Assembly: GCF_963678635.1 (NCBI RefSeq)
Contig: NC_087063.1
Coordinates: 43,476,759-43,540,758 of the forward strand
Origin: Symsagittifera roscoffensis
Lineage: Eukaryota; Xenacoelomorpha; Acoela; Convolutidae
Reading direction: 5' to 3'
DNA length: 64,000 nucleotides
The notes under the pieces are model-generated. The model was not told the DNA's origin, ran no database searches, and was given only the letters and a program-made list of their open reading frames with translations. The translations under genes were made by a program, and so were the position numbers. Below are positions 1 through 11,322 of this stretch, in pieces (positions within the stretch are counted from its first letter, which is position 1; the number at the start of each line of letters is the position of its first letter).

Positions 1-1096
1 AACATTGAGTCAAACCCAACCCTGAAGCGGTTGAAGCAGTACTGACATGGAAGGCATTAAGGACCGAAACGCAATTGATGAGCTTTCTCGGATTCGCTAA
101 TTGCTACCAAGAATTTATCAAAGGGTATGCTGATAAGATATACCCTATGCAGCAACTGATGCGAAATAAGGATATGAAATTCAGCTGGACTGACGAGGCT
201 CAGGTCTTTTTTGAGAACATCAAGCGCGAACTTTGCGAGGCTCCGGTCTTCGGTATGCCGACAGAGAAAGGGATGTTTGTGCTAGACACAGACGCATCAG
301 TAGTTGCGATATCGGGCATACTTCACTTACTTCACCAGGAACGGTCAATAGGCCAATTGGATCTCCGGCCAATAGCCTATAATAAAGTCCTAAGCGACAC
401 TGAAATGAAATACGGTGCACCGAAAGCGGAGATGTTCGCAGTGATTACCTTTGTTGAAAAGTACAGGGCCCGCTCAGGGAGTGCTCTGTTCAAGTTGCGC
501 GTAGAAAACTGAGCTCTTACCTGGCTAAAGACTTATTCGATGGACCAAAGCTATATGGGTCGCTGGATCGTGCGTCTGGATGGCTATCACATGAATATAG
601 AGTATCGAAGATGTGACAAGCACCAGAATGCCGACAGCCACATCAAGAAGACGGAGTTCTATGACCGATTAAAAGGGAAACAAGCTAGACAGGCAGAAAT
701 TAAGGACGGCTTTTCCTTTCTGAATAAAGACTCTTATGACAAGCTGTCACTCTCCAGATGGCTTGATAAGTTTGGGCACCCATAACAGGACACCTCGAAC
801 TTCCCATGGAAACAGCTGCTGAGATGAAAGTTTTGGCAAAGGTTGATCCGGTTCCATTGGGTTTGCTAGTTCGCTCAAACCTGGTGCAGCAAGACCTTAC
901 CAGGCTAGGCATCAACAGCACAGCCCTGTTAAAAAAGACGGTGAACGTAGCTCCGGATGTCATGCGGAAACTCCGTGACCTGCTTGAGAGAGAAGTTGAA
1001 TGGCATGATCGTGAATGGATGGAGACCATGCAGAGGTTGGCCATCACTGAAAGAATGGAGAAGGTACCGGTAGCCATACGGAGAAGATACCGGTAG
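1..1096 (+). pseudogene. Ty3/gypsy pol fragment, copy A: end of RT, RNase H, connector
   Basis: Remnant of a Ty3/gypsy polyprotein that begins upstream of the window. The frame from 75 to 512 reads as the RT thumb/connection (LGFANCYQEFIKGYADKIYP) followed by RNase H (catalytic-type VLDTDASVVAISG, then PIAY, and YGAPKAEMFAV). After a stop at 510 the RNase H end continues at 540-785 (MDQSYMGRWIVRLDGYHM). A connector follows at 806-1096 in a different frame, so at least one stop and one frameshift separate the pieces. The same stretch recurs at 3,429-4,474 with many substitutions. RNase H removes the RNA strand during reverse transcription. The family assignment is firm. The clade within Ty3/gypsy is not resolved. 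Confidence 0.85.
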
Positions 1097-1134
1097 CCAT
1101 TGAACTGGATTACCGATCGATAGTTAACCGGCTA

Positions 1135-1868
1135 GTGAAATCGATACCAAAAGATGTCCTTCTGAGGACTTCATATGTGGAACTTCAACAAGCAACCGGT
1201 ACTCAAATTGCTCAAGAGGTCAGTGTTAAATTAAGATCCAGCGAGGCCAGAAGAGTTCAGTTCACTGATGGGAGGGAGGTGTACGAGCCGTGCTCGGACT
1301 GTTTATCCGGAGATGAAACATTGTCCGGGAGTCAAGTCATGTCTGGCCTGGCCAGGATGTATTGTTCGGGGAGTCCACGTTAAAACGACGAAGGGACGAA
1401 ATTTTGTCCGGGAAGTCGAGAAACGTCAAGAAAAAGTCAGATGGCGGCGATGCAGACTCCATCAGCTCGAGTGATGGGTCAGAGTCTCAGTCTTGGGAAA
1501 AAGTGTCAGATACTACCTCCAATTCCGACGTCTCAGAGACTGCGATTCATTCCTTGCTAGTGGAATGGAAACAGCGCGGGTTGGATAGGGAAATGCATCA
1601 AGACCCAGACAGGGACCGGTATACCTCCATTGTGGAGGGCAAGGTAGTTGATAATGCCGCAGTTGAACTTGAGTTAATAGCAGTATCGAAACGTCCGACC
1701 AGATTACTCCCGCAAGCTACGGTCGTCCGTACCAATATGGAAACCTCAGAGCAAAATGCGAAACCATTGAACAAGATATGGTGTGTTAAATTGATGAACG
1801 ATGCCCATGCTCTGGAGACAATCAGCGGACAACTAAATGCGATGAAGACATATCTTAAAGCCAGGTAA
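1135..1868 (+). pseudogene. Ty3/gypsy pol, copy A: charged linker before integrase
   Basis: Low-complexity, acidic/serine-rich spacer of the same polyprotein, in two overlapping frames (1,135-1,383 and 1,362-1,868). It starts KSIPKDVLLRTSYVELQQAT and later reads KKKSDGGDADSISSSDGSES. It matches copy B at 4,556-5,255 almost base for base. A one-base loss in the LSG repeat region near 1,328 explains the frame change. There is no recognisable enzymatic domain. In related polyproteins such a stretch lies between RNase H and the integrase zinc-binding domain, and its position here agrees. Confidence 0.7.
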
Positions 1869-2067
1869 CGACTTTCGGATCTTTTAAGGACTCAGCGGAA
1901 TAATAGAATGACGAGCAATTCAAAGAGATGGATAGAAAACGGAGCACATGATAAGTGCGATTTGGAAGAAGACATCTATAAGATCCTAAAGCAATTTTAT
2001 TTAAAGAGAAATGATTTGTTATACTTGAACAAAGACAGGATTGTGGCCTGCACGCGCAAAGAATAAG

Positions 2068-2818
2068 ACCAAGTCCTCTACAAATGCAATTCGATAGTGC
2101 TACCGCAGCTGTATCAAACTAAACTACTGTTCCATTCACACGATCAAATGGGCCATCAGGGCGTGGATAAGGTGTATAATCGGACACAGAAGCTATTTGA
2201 TTGATCTGGCTAGAAGAAGGCTTGTGAGAAATGGAATTATGCATGCTTGTCATGTCAGCTAGCGAAGGATCCCAGGAAGTTGATATTTCTCCTTCAATCG
2301 ATAGAGTCGTCAGGATTCATTGAGGTGGTACAAATTGATCATCAGAACATCAGAAAACATGCATGACGGCCACTTGCTATAACCAAGTGCTGGTAATGAT
2401 TGATCATTTCACGAAATACGCAGCAGTGACAGCTCTCTGCATGACAGCATCAGAGGAGGAGACGTGTGATCATTTGATAAATGTTTGGATAGCAAGACAG
2501 GGCTGCCCGATCACATTCCAGTCAGACACTGGTAAATCATTCGTCGGAGTTCTCACAAAGGAGTCAATGAAGAGGTCACAAGTGGCACAGGCCCACTCGA
2601 CCACTTATCATCCACAAACGATTGGCCTGGTCAAAAGACAAAATTGTATTCTAATTTACACGTTGAGAGTATATTGCTCACGATACATGGCCGACTGGGA
2701 TAGGCACTTGCCGCAGGTAATGGGCGCTTGCAATAGCACCGAACACTCGCTCACGGGAATAAGCCCGCACATGATGTTAACAGGCCACGAGAAAGCCCTC
2801 CCATTATTCTTCTTCTAA
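2068..2818 (+). pseudogene. Ty3/gypsy integrase, copy A (catalytic Glu replaced by Lys)
   Basis: Retroviral-type integrase, which would insert the cDNA copy into the host chromosome. A damaged H2C2 zinc-binding domain lies at about 2,080-2,290 (HSHDQMGHQG, then ACLSCQLAK) with two in-frame stops. The catalytic core is open from 2,363 to 2,818. It has the first Asp in VMIDHFTKYA and the second in FQSDTGKSF. At the third position, where the family has Glu in a GLVERQN-like motif, this copy reads GLVKRQN. The same replacement is present in copy B. With the broken zinc domain the protein cannot be functional. Confidence 0.85.
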
Positions 2819-2857
2819 TCTGAGTTCGGAGGCAGGAGAAGAGCACCGCAAACGTAC

Positions 2858-3240
2858 GTGCGTGATATTATTAGGAGACAACAGGAACTCAATGATCTGT
2901 GCAGGAGGAATACGCAGCAGGCTCAAGTCAGGCAGAAAAAGAGGTTTGACAAGAAGACCGCTGATGCAAAATTCTACTCAGTTGGGGACTATGTCTCGGT
3001 AATCCAGGAGGTGTGTCCTCCAAAGGGAATCAAAATGTTGCTGAAAAATGACGTGGTCCATTTCAAATAACTGAAGTGCACCAGGGTGGTTGTTTTTATC
3101 GGCTGAGCACCGGACGTGCAACTCATTATGAGTGTTTCAAACCGCACAATGCCTCTTCGGAGGACTGGTGCATTCCAGCTGACATGCACGATGAGGACTA
3201 TTTGATAGTTGACCCGGCCTGCGAGGTGAATGAGAGAGGA
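2858..3240 (+). pseudogene. Ty3/gypsy pol, copy A: C-terminal tail
   Basis: Reads RDIIRRQQELNDLCRRNTQQ then FDKKTADAKFYSVGDYVSVI, the region after the integrase core that in this family carries an SH3-like/GPY fold. The frame stops at 3,068, then the DNA continues to match copy B (6,591-6,720) to about 3,235. There the match ends abruptly at a short imperfect direct repeat (CCTCATAATG, twice, 3,241-3,265) and copy B begins inside its RT. This is the junction of the tandem duplication. Confidence 0.75.
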
Positions 3241-3261
3241 CCCTCATAATGGGAACCTCAT

Positions 3262-4474
3262 AATGTGTTACGTTGATGACGTGGTGATCGCAACACCAAC
3301 TCTGGAGGACCGTATAGAGAGACTGGACGAGGTCTTTACTTGCATGAAACAGGCCGGCCTGAAATGTACACCCTCCAAGTGAGAAATCCTGAGAGACTGA
3401 ATCAAGTATCTGGGTTGTCTTGTAGATAAAAACGGATTCAGACCCGATCCTGAAGCGGTTGAAGCAGTACTGACATGGAAGGCACCAAGGACCGACACGC
3501 AATAGATGAGCTTCCTCGGATTCGCTAATTACTACCAAGAGTTTATCAAAGGCTATGCTGATATGATATACCCTATGCAGCAATTGATGCGAAATAAGGG
3601 TAAGAAAACCAGGTGGACTGACGACGCTCAGGTCTCTTTTGAGAACATCAAGCGCGAACTTTGTGAGGCTCCATTCCTCAGTATGCCCGCAAAGAAAGGG
3701 ATGCTTGTGCTAGAGACATACGCATCAGTAGTTGCGATATCGGGCATACCTCACACACTTTACCAGGAACAGGAGTGGAACAGAAGGACTGTTCTCTGGC
3801 CAATAGCCTATGGGAGTAAAGTCCTAAGCGACACTGAAAAGAAATACGGTGCACCGAAAGCGGTGAGGTTCGCAGTGATTACTTTGGTTAAAAGTACAGG
3901 CCCTGCTTAGGGAGTGCTCCATTCCAGTTGCGCGTAGACAACTGAGCTCTTGCCTGGCAAAAGACTTATTCGATGGACCAAAGCTACATGGGTCCTTGGA
4001 TCGTGCGTCTGGATGGCTATCACATGATTATAGAGCATCGAACACGTGACAAGCACCAGAATGCCGACAGCCTCAGCAAGAAGACGGAGTTCTATGAGCG
4101 ATTAGAAGGGAAGCAAGCTAGCCAGGCAGAAATTAAGGATGGCTTTTCCTTTCTGAATAAAGACACCTATGACAAGCTGTCACTCTCCAGATGGCTTGAT
4201 ATGTCTGGGCACTCCATACCAGGACATACCGAACTTCCCGTGGAAACGGCTGCTGAGATGAAAGTGTTGGCAAAGGGTGATCTGGTTCTATTGGGTTTGC
4301 TAGTTCGCTCAAACCTGGGGCGGCAAGACCTTACCAGGCTAGGCATCAACAGCAAAGCCCTGTTAAAAAAGACGGTGAACGTTGCTCCGGATGTCGTGCG
4401 TAAACTCCGTGACCTGCTTGAGAGAGAAGTTGAAAGGCATGATCATGAAAGAATGGAATCATGCAGAGGCTGAC
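3262..4474 (+). pseudogene. Ty3/gypsy pol, copy B: RT palm (YVDD), RNase H, connector
   Basis: Begins in the RT palm with the intact polymerase motif YVDD at 3,269-3,280 followed by VVIATPTLEDRIERLDEVF. In-frame stops follow at about 3,382. The thumb/connection and RNase H (3,506-3,910) and the connector (3,973-4,473) match copy A at an offset of about 3,430 bp. In the RNase H the metal-binding DTDAS of copy A reads ETYAS here, so the enzyme would be inactive even with the frame repaired. N-terminal RT, protease and gag are absent in front of it. Confidence 0.85.
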
Positions 4475-4555
4475 CATCACTGAAAGAACGGAGAAGAAAC
4501 CGGTAGCCATACGGAGAAGATACCGGTAGCCATTGAACTGGATTACCGATCGATA

Positions 4556-5255
4556 GTGAACCGGCTAGTGAAATCGATACCAAAAGATGTTCTTTTGAGG
4601 ACTTCGTATGTGGAACGTCAACAAGCAACCGGTACTCAAACTGCTCAAGAGGTCAGTGTTAAATTAAGATCCAGCGTGGCCAGAAGGGTTCAATTCACTG
4701 ATGCGAGGGAGGAGTACGAGCCGTGCTCGGAATGTTTATCCGGAGATGAAACATTGTCCGGGGAGTCAAGTCATGTCTGGCCTGGTCAGGATGATTTGTC
4801 CGGGGAGTCAAGTCATGTCTGGCCTGACCAGGATGTATTGTCCGGGGAGTCCACGTTAAAACGACGAAGGGACAAAATTTTGTCCGGGAAGTCGAGAAAC
4901 GTCAAGAAAAAATCAGATGGCGGCGATGCAGACTCCATCAGCTCGAGTGATGGGTCAGAGTCTCAGTCTTGGGAAAATGTGTCAGATACTACCTCCAATT
5001 CCGACGTCTCAGAGATTGCGGTTCATTCCTTTGTAGTGGAATGGAAAAAGCGGGTTGAATAGAGAAATGCATCAAGACCCAGACAGGGACCGGTATACCT
5101 CCATTGTGGAGGGCACGGAAGTTGATAATGCCGCAGTTGAGCTTGAGTTAAAAGCAGTGTCGAAACGTCCAACTAGATTACTCCCGCATGCTACGGTCGT
5201 CCGTACCGATTTGGAACCCTTAGAGCAAGATGCGACACCTTTGAAAAAGATATGA
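4556..5255 (+). pseudogene. Ty3/gypsy pol, copy B: charged linker
   Basis: Counterpart of 1,135-1,868. It is open from 4,556 to 5,062 and, after a stop, from 5,055 to 5,255. It carries two copies of a 14-residue unit (LSGESSHVWPGQDD type) where copy A has one, followed by KRRRDKILSGKSRNVKKKSD and a serine/aspartate-rich stretch. It is probably a flexible linker before the integrase. No enzymatic motif is seen. Confidence 0.65.
4754..4852 (+). repeat. 42-bp in-frame tandem repeat, 2.4 copies
   Basis: Units start with TTGTCCGGGGAGTC at 4,754, 4,796 and 4,838, exactly 42 bp apart. The third unit breaks off after about 15 bp. Each unit encodes 14 residues in frame. Copy A of the retroelement has a single unit at about 1,320-1,375. 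Confidence 0.85.
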
Positions 5256-5559
5256 TGTGTTAAAATGATGAACGATGCCCATGCTCCGGAGACAATCAGC
5301 GGACAGCTAAATGCGATGATGACATATCTTAAAGCCAGGTAACGACTTTCGGATCTTTTAAGGGCTCAGTGAAACAATTCGATGATAGATAGAAAACGGA
5401 GATGGATTTAAAGATGCAATTTAAAAAGATGGATAGAAAACGGAGCACCTGATAAGTGAGATTTGGAAGAAGACAGCTATAAGATCCTAAAGCAATTTTG
5501 TTTAAAGAGAAAGGATTTGTTATACTAGAACAAAGACAGGCTTGTGGCCTGCAAGCGCA

Positions 5560-6129
5560 TAGAAGAAGACCAAGTCCACTACAAATGCAATTCGATAGTG
5601 CTACCGCAGCTGTATCAAACTGACCTACTGTTCCATTCACACGATCTGTGGGCCATCAAGGCGTGAATAAGGTGTATAACCGGACACAGAAGCGAGTTGA
5701 ATGATCTGGCTAGAAGAAGGCTTGTGAGAAATGGATTTCTGCATGCTTGTCATGTCAGCTAGCGAAGGATTCAGGAAGTTGATATTTCTCCTTCAATCTA
5801 AAGAGTCGTCAGGAATCAATGAGGTGGTACAAATTGATCTTCAGAAAATATAAATGACGGCCACTTGCTATAACCAAGAGCTGGTAATGATTGATCATTT
5901 CATGAAATACGCAGTGGCAGCTCCCTGCGTGACAGCATCAGTGGAGGAGACGTGTGATCATTTGATAAATGTTTGGATAGCAAGACACGGCTGCCCGATC
6001 ACGTTCCAGTCAGACAATGGTAAAGCATTCGTCGGAGATCTCACAAAGGAGTCAATGAAGAGGTCGCAAGTGGCACAGGCCCACTCGACCACTTATCATC
6101 CACAAACGATTGGCCTGGTCAAAAGATAA
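5560..6129 (+). pseudogene. Ty3/gypsy integrase, copy B
   Basis: Same layout as copy A. A broken H2C2 zinc-binding region at 5,590-5,790 is followed by a catalytic core open from 5,854 to 6,129: VMIDHFMKYAV with the first Asp, FQSDNGKAF with the second. The third catalytic position again reads GLVKR, and a stop (TAA, 6,127-6,129) follows directly. The core continues out of frame to about 6,300 (match to copy A 2,640-2,818). It is not functional. Confidence 0.85.
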
Positions 6130-6329
6130 AATTGTCTTCTATTTTACACGTTGAAAGTATATTGCTCACGATACATGGACGACTGGGATAGGCACTTGCC
6201 GCAGGTAATGGGCACTTGCCATAGCACCGAACACTCCATCACGGGAATCAGCCCGCACTTGATGTTAACGGGCCACGAAAAAGCCCTCCAATTTATATTC
6301 TTCTCTTCTGAGATCGAAGGATGAAGAAC

Positions 6330-7684
6330 AGCACCGCAAACGTACGTGCGTGATGTTTTTTGGAGGCAACAGGAACTCAATGATCTGTGCAGGAGGAAAA
6401 CGCAGGAGGCTCAAGTCAGCCAGAAAAGAGTTTTGACAAGAAGACCGCGGATGCAAAATCTTACTCAGTTGGGAACTATGTCTGGGTAATCCAGGAGGTG
6501 CTTCCTCCAAAGGTAACCAAAATGTTGCTGAAAAAATGTCGTGGTCCATTTCAAATAACTGAAGTGATCTAGCGTGGTAGTTTTTATCGGTTGAGCACCG
6601 GACGTGCAGCTCATTACGAGAATATCAAACCGCACAATGCCTCATCGGAGGACTGGTGCATTCCTGCTGACATGCATGATGAGGACTACTTGATAGTTGA
6701 CCCGACCTGCGAGGTGAATGAGAGATGCAGACGCGACAAAAACGACGGGAATGAGCTGATAGATGATTGTGATCTGCCGCTTGACCTGGAGTTAACCGAG
6801 CGATTGGAGGTTGATGATGAAACTCTACCATATACCCAAGAGGACTGGGACTGCCCAGAGCAGACCGAAGTTGACAAAGAGTGGAGCCTGTTTTTTCCTT
6901 CACCATGGAGACATGCCAGAGCAAAAGGGGAAGGAATAAAAAGAAATACAACCGGTATGGTGAAGACTTTGTCGTAGACAGGATTGTTTTGAGCGACGCG
7001 GCGGACTCGATAGTGGGTCTGAACGAAATAAAAGTGTCGCAGGAGATTGACCTGGTCAACGATACAGACCTGGACTGGATTGACGATCGCTCAAAACCGG
7101 AGGTGGAATTCGAACCTGAAGTGGAGCAGATGCATGAGAAAGAGTTGACAAACTTGCGAGTGCTCGAATGGCTGCATGATCTACCTGCAAATCCCAAGCA
7201 GATAGTGCTGACAATTCAGGATGTCGATCAGACTGGCATCAAATACATCAGTCACGACAATACCGAGTCCAAATGGGTCAATCCAGATAATCCTTTACCT
7301 GTTCCTGAATTCAATCTCGCTCTGCTCGATTCGGCGCGTCCAACGGGGACGTCGATGGTTATTTTTGTAGGGGCAGTGGGGGTAGGACTCACGCACACCG
7401 AAAATCGTATGATCAAAAAAGTAAAATCGGCAAAGGAAACAGGAAAACTGGAAACGGTTGGCGAAAACGCAAAGAAACCGTTTTTTGAACAAGTTTTCGA
7501 GTCATTTTTTGATTCACCGAAGCACCACTCAAACAACATTCTTGTCATAGAGAGTGATTTTATACTCACGGAACGTACGTGCGCTATAGCGATAACCGCG
7601 GATGTAAGTTTTAAAACAACACTAGCGGTCGATTTTAAGAGAGAGTACAAGAAATACCAGGAAAATATTTGTTTTTCTTGGTAA
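6330..7684 (+). pseudogene. Ty3/gypsy pol, copy B: C-terminal tail and end of polyprotein
   Basis: Three overlapping frames: 6,387-6,572 (FDKKTADAKSYSVGNYVWVI), 6,591-6,977 (acidic, with HYENIKPHNASSEDWCIPAD) and 6,881-7,684. The last frame starts near KKKYNRYGEDFVVDRIVLSD, a basic motif typical of the end of gypsy pol proteins, and runs on for about 240 residues of acidic, non-repetitive sequence of unknown function. It has no match in copy A because copy A is cut at 3,240. This is the true 3' end of the coding part of this element. No LTR could be identified behind it because no second copy lies in the window. Confidence 0.65.
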
Positions 7685-8318
7685 CTAAGGCCACTGACAG
7701 ACAGCACGTGAATCCCGAGTGTTTAGTACTGGCACTAACTCCACTCAGGAACTTGCTAGTTAAGAGAGCAGTGAACTCGCTCTCCTTGCCGGTATATGAT
7801 CCCATTAGGGGAAGTTTGAACCCGAGAAAGCTATATGCCTAGAACATGTAATGTTTTCGGAAAGCGACATAGAGGTTTACTTACATAAAAAATTTTATCT
7901 GAGCATATGCTAGAGCTGTCTTGGGTGCAAATAGTTTTTATTAGGTTTACTTTTTAAGCATTAGGATTAGGTTTTAGGATGATTATTAGGTACCAGGTTC
8001 TTGTATAGTATTGTTGATGTATGTTATTGATATTTTGTGGTATGGAGTGGTTATGATTATGTGATGATATTATAATTGTCGACTGGACTATTACAGATAT
8101 GAAAGGTGAAATCGTTCAATTAAATTACATTGACAAAAATCGCAGGTCGACGATCCACCTTGGTGCTAGCTTTAAACTAAAAACAAAAAGAGAATTTCAA
8201 TTGACTGCTTTTAAAAGAAATGAATGATGTCTTGACTTGTCTTTTAGATCGTGATTTATTGTGCGTTTGTTTATTGAATCCACATTGAAATTGAAGAGAC
8301 GGAACCTACAAAAAATGC
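7685..8318 (+). other. Non-coding interval, possible LTR/leader remnant
   Basis: No gene is visible. A purine run (TTAGGGGAAG, about 7,806-7,815) resembles a polypurine tract, and the interval separates the end of one pol from a new set of forward reading frames, which is where an LTR would sit. No second copy lies in the window to prove it. TTAGG-like words at 7,940-7,995 are too irregular for a telomeric repeat. Confidence 0.3.
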
Positions 8319-8564
8319 ATGAGTGACAGAAAAGACCTGATCGATTTTATCTCAGCGAGCCAAGGAACGAGTCTAGACGAGGTATATCAGCGGCTGATAG
8401 ATTGTTATTTTGGATTAGAAGACCCGGAGAAGGCCATTTTGACCGTCGCACTTCTTAATGAGATGGAAAGAGAAGGCCGTGGGGACCGGCCCACAGAAGT
8501 AGTGTTAATGCTGGCTTTCGGTGAGTCCGGTACCGTCGAGCGGAGCAAAAATCGACTCATGTGA
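8319..8564 (+). CDS. Unidentified 81-residue acidic ORF (possible Gag N-terminus)
   Basis: Open frame starting MSDRKDLIDFISASQGTSLD and ending at a TGA at 8,562. It is acidic, helix-prone and markedly GC-richer than the DNA on either side, like the pol copies at 1-7.7 kb. It is the first of a run of forward frames reaching 11.5 kb, so it is probably the start of the 5' part of a retroelement. I do not recognise a domain. Confidence 0.35.
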   Translation: MSDRKDLIDFISASQGTSLDEVYQRLIDCYFGLEDPEKAILTVALLNEMEREGRGDRPTEVVLMLAFGESGTVERSKNRLM

Positions 8565-8594
8565 TGGAGACACGGAGAGATATCTGGGCATGAC

Positions 8595-8924
8595 TTGGCT
8601 CGTGAGCCAGGACTAAGCGAACAAATGGATTTTAGGCTGAGAGAGATAGATAGATGCCGATGCCAGTACGCCCCAGTTCCTCAGCACAGCCTCTCTTCGC
8701 ATCGAAAAGATCACGCGATGGGCCGGCACCGTCGCATTCTGTGGACTCACCAACGCAGCTCCATCATCAAAGAAGAAATATCCAGTTTCGCGCTATCCAG
8801 TTTTTATCGTAGCTATCAGTTAAGAATCCGTGCGCACCATGATAAGGAAGTTTCTTATCTAGTTGGATATGACGTTGATCAAGTTGACCTTGGTGTTCAA
8901 AATCTGGAAAAACGTAGATTTTAA
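8595..8924 (+). CDS. Unidentified basic ORF
   Basis: Open for 109 codons, rich in Arg, His and Ser. A competing frame over the same bases is proline-rich (PMPMPVRPSSSAQPLFASK), so the true reading frame is uncertain and a frameshift is likely. From 8,925 to 9,275 the DNA turns AT-rich and holds no gene. It contains pyrimidine-tract/AG pairs that could be splice acceptors (for example TTCTTTTTTTTACAG near 8,984), so an intron between this ORF and the next is possible. Confidence 0.25.
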   Translation: MAREPGLSEQMDFRLREIDRCRCQYAPVPQHSLSSHRKDHAMGRHRRILWTHQRSSIIKEEISSFALSSFYRSYQLRIRAHHDKEVSYLVGYDVDQVDLGVQNLEKRRF

Positions 8925-9275
8925 CTAATTTTATATTGTTGTCTTTATTAGTAATTTTTTAGATGTTTCAATTCTTTTTTTTACAGTTTTCAGGGTCAAT
9001 GTATAAAAAAAGTTCGACAATGCTTTGATAGAAAGATTCATGATCGAGTCTGTTTGGATTTCAGTTTGAAACTTGAGAGCAATGTATTTTCTTTTCAGTG
9101 AATTTCTATCCTGTTGAAGCTGCAGCTCGGTCTTTCGAGTAAAGTGTGGCTACTGCAGTTGTTAATTCGATATTTTGTGCTTCAGAGTCACATTGTGTTA
9201 CTTCGGTTATTTGCGTATTTATGTAGTGTTTTTATTGATTATCTTCACAACCATAATGTGTGACAAGGAGATCAT

Positions 9276-9485
9276 ATGGGCCTGTTTGGAGGGAAGATTT
9301 TGGATGAGATACAGATGCAAGATTTACTAGCAGAGATGGGGATTTTATTGAGAAAACTTATTAACGAGATCGAAATACAGATGGCGGAAACCAGTGAAAC
9401 TGTCGAAAAGAGGGACAAAGACTTGGAAAAATTGTGCGCTAAATTTGACGAATACAAAGAGAAAGCGAAAGATCGTGATGAGTGA
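9276..9485 (+). CDS. Short coiled-coil ORF
   Basis: Sixty-nine residues starting MGLFGGKILDEIQMQDLLAE, with heptad-like spacing of Leu/Ile and alternating Lys/Glu (ETVEKRDKDLEKLCAKFDEY), strongly suggesting a coiled coil. It stops at 9,483. The DNA after it continues GC-rich and charged, so this may be one exon or one piece of a longer Gag- or ORF1-like protein whose next part is the SGNH region. Confidence 0.4.
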   Translation: MGLFGGKILDEIQMQDLLAEMGILLRKLINEIEIQMAETSETVEKRDKDLEKLCAKFDEYKEKAKDRDE

Positions 9486-9562
9486 AGAGAGAGTATGACG
9501 AGTTTTCGATTACTTTAAAGGAAGAGGAGATAAAGCACCTGAAGGAGCTCTAGAATGCGAGA

Positions 9563-11212
9563 GTGAGCAAGTTGTCGCCAGATCTCCTATCAATGATAAG
9601 CCCCGATACGACAACCAAGGCTAAGGCTCAAGAGCTTTGCAGACCGAGGGCGGTGACAGCCCCGCAACGGATGAGCTCGCCTTCAAGTTCGAGAAATGCG
9701 ATACCTGAGCCCTCTGATACTTACCTGGAACCTCGAGCAGGTGGCCAAAGCTAAGATGCAGGAGATACACCAGGCACGTGACAGAAGCTTAGGTAGTATC
9801 GTTCCTTCTCAGCGTGCAGCCCAGTCACCCATCGGGAGAGACAGGGTAACAGATCCCACAGAACCGGCCAGTCCGGTACCCAGTGGAGCTAAAGTGAGGT
9901 CGCAAGTGATCGACATCCAAAAGGATCTCAACACCCGGAGAACCTTCGTTCAGGTTGCCGCAGAACACCCAAGGGCCTGCCTTAATGGCATGACCTGGAA
10001 CCTGGCGATGATCCACCAACCGGTGCCGACTGGTAGCCAACACCTGATTATAGGAGATAGCTTGGTGAGGGATCTGAAAGATATCCTGGTAGTGGGACAG
10101 ACCGCTGTAATCTCCTTTGGCGGAGCCTCAGTGGCGCAAGTGATCAAGATGATGGAACTACAGAACGATGATCGGTCGACACAATAACCTTGATGATAGG
10201 GAATAATGGCGTTTCAAGGAAACCCGTTACCCATAAGGCAAAGTGGGAATCATTGTTGATCTGTCTCCTCGACGAGTTGAACGAGAAGTATAGAATGAGC
10301 ATTGTGTGCTTGTGTACCATCCCTCTCAACCCAGATGCCGGCTCACCGATAGCCGACTTCATGAATGGTAATGCGACTCAGTGTTACACGATGATCAGGA
10401 ACCTGATTGCAGATAATCCCAGCAAACTCCGGTTGATGGACGTCGAGACTGCACTGAGAAGAGTGGACCACAGTGCCTTAACGAGGGATGGGATACACTT
10501 CAATACCCAACAAGGCATACAGTGGATAAACGACGCATTTCAAACGAAGATGACAGAGATGCAAGCCGAAGTGCGGATGATGGTCAATCCGGTGGTACGA
10601 TGTAGCCCTGCCGTCAGGGTGGAATCTCATGTACCTCAACCACTAGCAATTCGCCTGGAACCTCTGACCACAGAAGCAAACGTGGTGCAGCCCACTCCCA
10701 GCTCTGATGTGAGAGAAAGGTTGGGAACCGCCCCCACTCCCCGAGGTCGATCGCTGGAGAATCGACATGGGACAAGAGGTGGTCCACCACAGGTGGCTCC
10801 CCAAGCAACTACGAGCACCGCAAGCCAACCTACAAGGGCGCCATCGGCTCAAAGGAACTCGCAAGCAGATCCTGCAGCGATTATTGATAGAAGCAAAATC
10901 AGTGCTGTGTTGTGGAAAAGACCGGGTCCCAGCCCGTGCGGACGCTATAAAGCAGACATGGTGATCAAATTAGACATGAAGACGCTGACATGTCATGTGG
11001 ACGCAAAGAAAATGCTCAATGGGCACGATCCTACGGTATCAGGGTTATACCGAATAGCAGGCGCAGATTGGCTTTTGGCCGAAGAGGAACAATTCAGTTC
11101 CGCCGCTACTCTGAGATTGGTAGATCTGGAGGGTTTGCCCAGAGATACCACCATGGGGTCACCAAACACTAGTAGAAAAGAAACCCAACTACAGACATCA
11201 CAGCATCTATAG
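9563..11212 (+). pseudogene. Retroelement ORF with SGNH/GDSL-hydrolase-like domain
   Basis: Frames 9,563-9,754, 9,696-10,187 and 10,190-11,212 join into one protein broken by two frame changes (about 9,720 and 10,170). The central part shows the ordered SGNH blocks: LIIGDSLVRDL (block I, Ser nucleophile), SFGGASV (block II, Gly), MIGNNGV (block III, Asn) and TRDGIHFNTQQG (block V, Asp and His), over about 170 residues. Proline/arginine-rich sequence follows (RLGTAPTPRGRSLENRHGTR). Esterase domains of this type occur in ORF1 proteins of some LINEs (CR1/L2 groups), and a coiled coil precedes this one. It could equally be the Gag-side ORF of the gypsy family at 1-7.7 kb. The enzyme fold is inferred from motifs only. 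Confidence 0.55.
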
Positions 11213-11322
11213 ACAGTTTGCGAAAATCCCGGAACAGTCCGCGGGCGAGTATTCGAGGGATTACCCCCGGGTCTGCTCGGTGGAAGGTGATGAAAAAATG
11301 ATATGCCCACCTGGAGTCCCCA

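Noticed and set aside
6625..7197. 190-codon minus-strand frame rich in Ser
   Set aside because: Antisense shadow of the acidic C-terminal part of gypsy copy B.
7940..7995. TTAGG-like telomeric repeat
   Set aside because: Only three or four irregular occurrences with variable spacing; not a tandem array.
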